Position numbers and translations under genes: made by a program
Notes under the pieces: generated by a model
Seen by the model: only the letters and a program-made list of their open reading frames with translations
Databases searched by the model: none
Told to the model about the DNA's origin: nothing
DNA from: CAINVV01 sp964506325
Lineage (GTDB): Bacteria; Bacteroidota; Bacteroidia; Bacteroidales; Prolixibacteraceae
Length of the DNA: 63,565 nt
Reading direction: 5' to 3'
NCBI GenBank assembly: GCA_964506325.1
Contig: CAZDLO010000010.1
Location: 1-63,565, forward strand
Shown: positions 63,001 to 63,565 of the stretch, one piece after another
Numbering within the stretch: position 1 is the first letter of the stretch
Layout of the letters: the number at the start of each line of letters is the position of its first letter

Positions 63001-63187
63001 TCCGGCCAAGGATCATGAACAAGGGAGCTCCCGGGGGATGTCCCACTTCAAGCCTGAATGCAGTGGTAATAAACTCTCCACAGTCCCAAAAGCTTGCCGT
63101 TGGTTCTATGGTCATCAGGTAGACTACAGCTGCAATCACAAATATTCCCCATCCGACAACTGTGTTATAATACTTGAATGTTTTCAT
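60044..63187 (-). CDS. DUF2723/GT117-family membrane glycosyltransferase-like protein
   Basis: The 1047-aa protein has about twelve helices in the first 620 residues. The N-terminal motif IEPTASFWDCGEFITTAFRL contains the Asp-Glu pair after helix 1 typical of C-type (PMT-like) glycosyltransferases, followed by EVGHPPGAPLFMILGRIF. The soluble C-terminal part (about 640-1047) contains ITNGDNDTFPLWYAQEVEGI-type sequence and a TPR-like end. The family is thought to transfer mannose-like sugars onto envelope proteins in Bacteroidota. Not linked to a glycan locus here. Confidence 0.9.
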   Translation of the reverse strand: MKTFKYYNTVVGWGIFVIAAVVYLMTIEPTASFWDCGEFITTAFRLEVGHPPGAPLFMILGRIFTMMAPSVSQIPVMVNVMSALASAFTILFLFWTITHLAKKLTFSGEMESRAEIIAVIGAGIVGALAYTFSDTFWFSAVEGEVYGTSSLFTALVFWAILKWENEADEAYANRWIILICYLIGLSIGVHLLNLLAIPAIVFVYYFRKYDSSRNGILAAAGISIFLLAVIIWFIIPGLVVVASWFELLFVNGIGLPYNSGVIIYAIALTGGVSYGIIYTYRHKKIVLNTILIGLSVIVIGYSSYAMTVIRSSANPPMDQNNPDNVFSLLSYLNRDQYGSRPLGYGQYYNAPLDETTPYKQGNPTYIMKNGRYEIAEYRQVPNYDSRFSTIFPRMYSSNPDHVQEYKNWGGIEGTPVQTTNRQGESETLLKPTFGENLQFFLGYQVGFMYLRYFMWNFSGRQNDIQGQGGILNGNWITGINALDSIRLGDQDNLPPTIGDNPGKNAYYMLPFILGLLGMFFQYQSGKKGKQDFSVVMLLFFMTGLAIVLYLNQDPLQPRERDYAYAGSFYAFAIWIGLGVLAIYDLLKRFSNFTVSAVAATLLTFFAVPVLMASQNWDDHNRSGRYTARDFGGNYLKTCAPNAIIFTNGDNDTFPLWYAQEVEGIRTDVRVVNLSYLQTDWYIDQMRQKYYDSDPLPIKFTRDQVVQGTRDVVYVLDQLKRPVNLNEALEFIRSEDPGSKLQQADNASFVPTRQLYYPVDKSAVLATGTVSAKDDSLIVDKIDINLSGNYLSKDEMIILDIINNNKWKRPIYFAVTVGRDKYVNLQEYFQAEGFAYRFVPVRTKVKEGQIGRVSSSIMYDNIINKFKWGNMNDPKVYLDENNIRMSMNIRNNFVRLADQLVVEGKTDSAVAVLDRCNELVPNKKIPFNYFNLLMAETYFKAAQYDMHKIGKDIASLEVNMMPAAMKKGSEVVRQMADNNEREILYYLSLDPKFRDSVAEDLQRSFYLLQELAVISEKYGEKELSREINAKLSKMISAVQPERGNSLTR

Positions 63188-63496
63188 CCGCCTTATTTTT
63201 ATCTAAACTAAAAGATCCTGATGACAACCAGGAATCGTGCAATGCCAAATCAAAATTGAAGTACATAAACGATGCAATCCAAAATCTACGCGAAGATATA
63301 AAATCTTTGAGCACAGGAGAAACGTAATTAATTTGATTGGCCTTAATGGAAAAAATCTTAACGTCTTTTAACAGGAATCACTTATAAACATCAGTTATCC
63401 TATTGTTTAGCCGGCAATTTCAAATCAATCCGGATCCCATTTAGACTGGCATGATCAAAAAAATAGAAGATTCAGCCCACTTTTTCAATTTTCATA
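63188..63496. other. Intergenic region upstream of the GT117 gene
   Basis: Non-coding, AT-rich, divergent promoters expected for the GT117 gene (minus) and the gene to the right. No consensus on the minus strand beyond a near miss (TAGATTTTG), and no small gene is seen. Confidence 0.5.
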
Positions 63497-63526
63497 TTGG
63501 CAGGAAAAAAAAACTTTGTATTTTTG
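63497..63526 (+). promoter_or_regulatory. Strong consensus promoter reading out of the right edge
   Basis: The TTG at 63497-63499, a spacer of exactly 19 nt and TATTTTTG (63519-63526) match the Bacteroidota primary-sigma consensus. The predicted leader begins near 63531 with an inverted repeat GTCTTA-ATTTG-TAAGAC (63531-63547). Confidence 0.72.
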
Positions 63527-63549
63527 CGCGGTCTTAATTTGTAAGACAA

Positions 63550-63565
63550 ATGCGATTGACCCGTG
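63550..63565 (+). CDS. Possible start of the next gene (MRLTR...)
   Basis: An ATG at 63550 just after the predicted leader hairpin opens MRLTR and runs off the edge. Too short to identify. The leader may alternatively serve a non-coding RNA. Confidence 0.25.

Noticed and set aside
1..63565. CRISPR array or cas genes
   Set aside because: No regularly spaced repeats of 25-40 nt and no Cas-like proteins were seen.

Overview
The window looks like a chromosome or metagenome contig from an anaerobic or microaerophilic Bacteroidota, most likely order Bacteroidales/Marinilabiliales. The evidence is the gene families (GH92, DUF5703/GH95-like, DUF3863, DUF4492 before cydAB, DUF2723/GT117, DUF2202, UPF0251/DUF134 and outer-membrane beta-barrel receptors), weak Shine-Dalgarno sites, and promoters of the Bacteroidota type (TTG/TTTG, about 19 nt, TAnnTTTG). 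The organism assignment is inferred from families, not from a marker gene.

Left edge (1-1267): a visibly AT-richer segment, unlike everything after it. It holds a partial Sau3AI/MutH-like restriction endonuclease running off the left end and a divergent coiled-coil-like protein that looks cut short. It ends next to an isolated tRNA 3' end and a perfect 16-bp terminator hairpin. It is either the end of an integrated element or an assembly chimera.

1266-17917, all minus strand: a TonB-dependent-receptor-like barrel protein, then a run of exported glycan-degradation genes (transcribed DUF3863, beta-helix GH141-like, GH92, GH123-like/DUF4091, GH43-type propeller, DUF5703/GH95-like, TIM-barrel lipoprotein). 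No SusC/SusD pair is visible. A 49-nt array of seven heptamers fills one intergenic gap exactly.

18379-26049: a small outer-membrane protein, yaaA, and a plus-strand run of DUF134 regulator, NifX-like protein, DUF4492, cydA, cydB and an unannotated 46-aa CydX-like membrane peptide. The run is preceded by a promoter with a TetR-type palindrome in its spacer. Convergent to it lie sulfide:quinone oxidoreductase and an unannotated 51-aa basic/aromatic protein.

27783-35696, minus strand: the most unusual block. It is a very tight seven-gene operon of PqqD-like protein, ATP-grasp ligase, DAP-decarboxylase-like PLP enzyme, urea-transporter/M23-peptidase fusion, TPR/beta-barrel protein, TPR protein and membrane acyltransferase. 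I know of no described pathway with this combination and propose it as a candidate biosynthesis-and-envelope system.

35777-44332: DUF4405 and DUF2202 ferritin-like proteins; an ECF sigma/anti-sigma/Spy-like/EF-hand envelope-stress module; and a Crp/Fnr regulator divergent from a redox run (thioredoxin-like, thioredoxin, SQR-like flavoprotein, 4Fe-4S protein, methyltransferase, DUF1847).

44405-63565: a dispersed GC-rich hairpin repeat, a class V aminotransferase, a SMUG2-type DNA glycosylase, an exported oligopeptidase, a second glycan cluster (TIM-barrel isomerase-like, GH51, GH2), an RND/MMPL exporter, ExbD/ExbB, a polysaccharide deacetylase, a large GT117 membrane protein, and a promoter reading out of the right edge.
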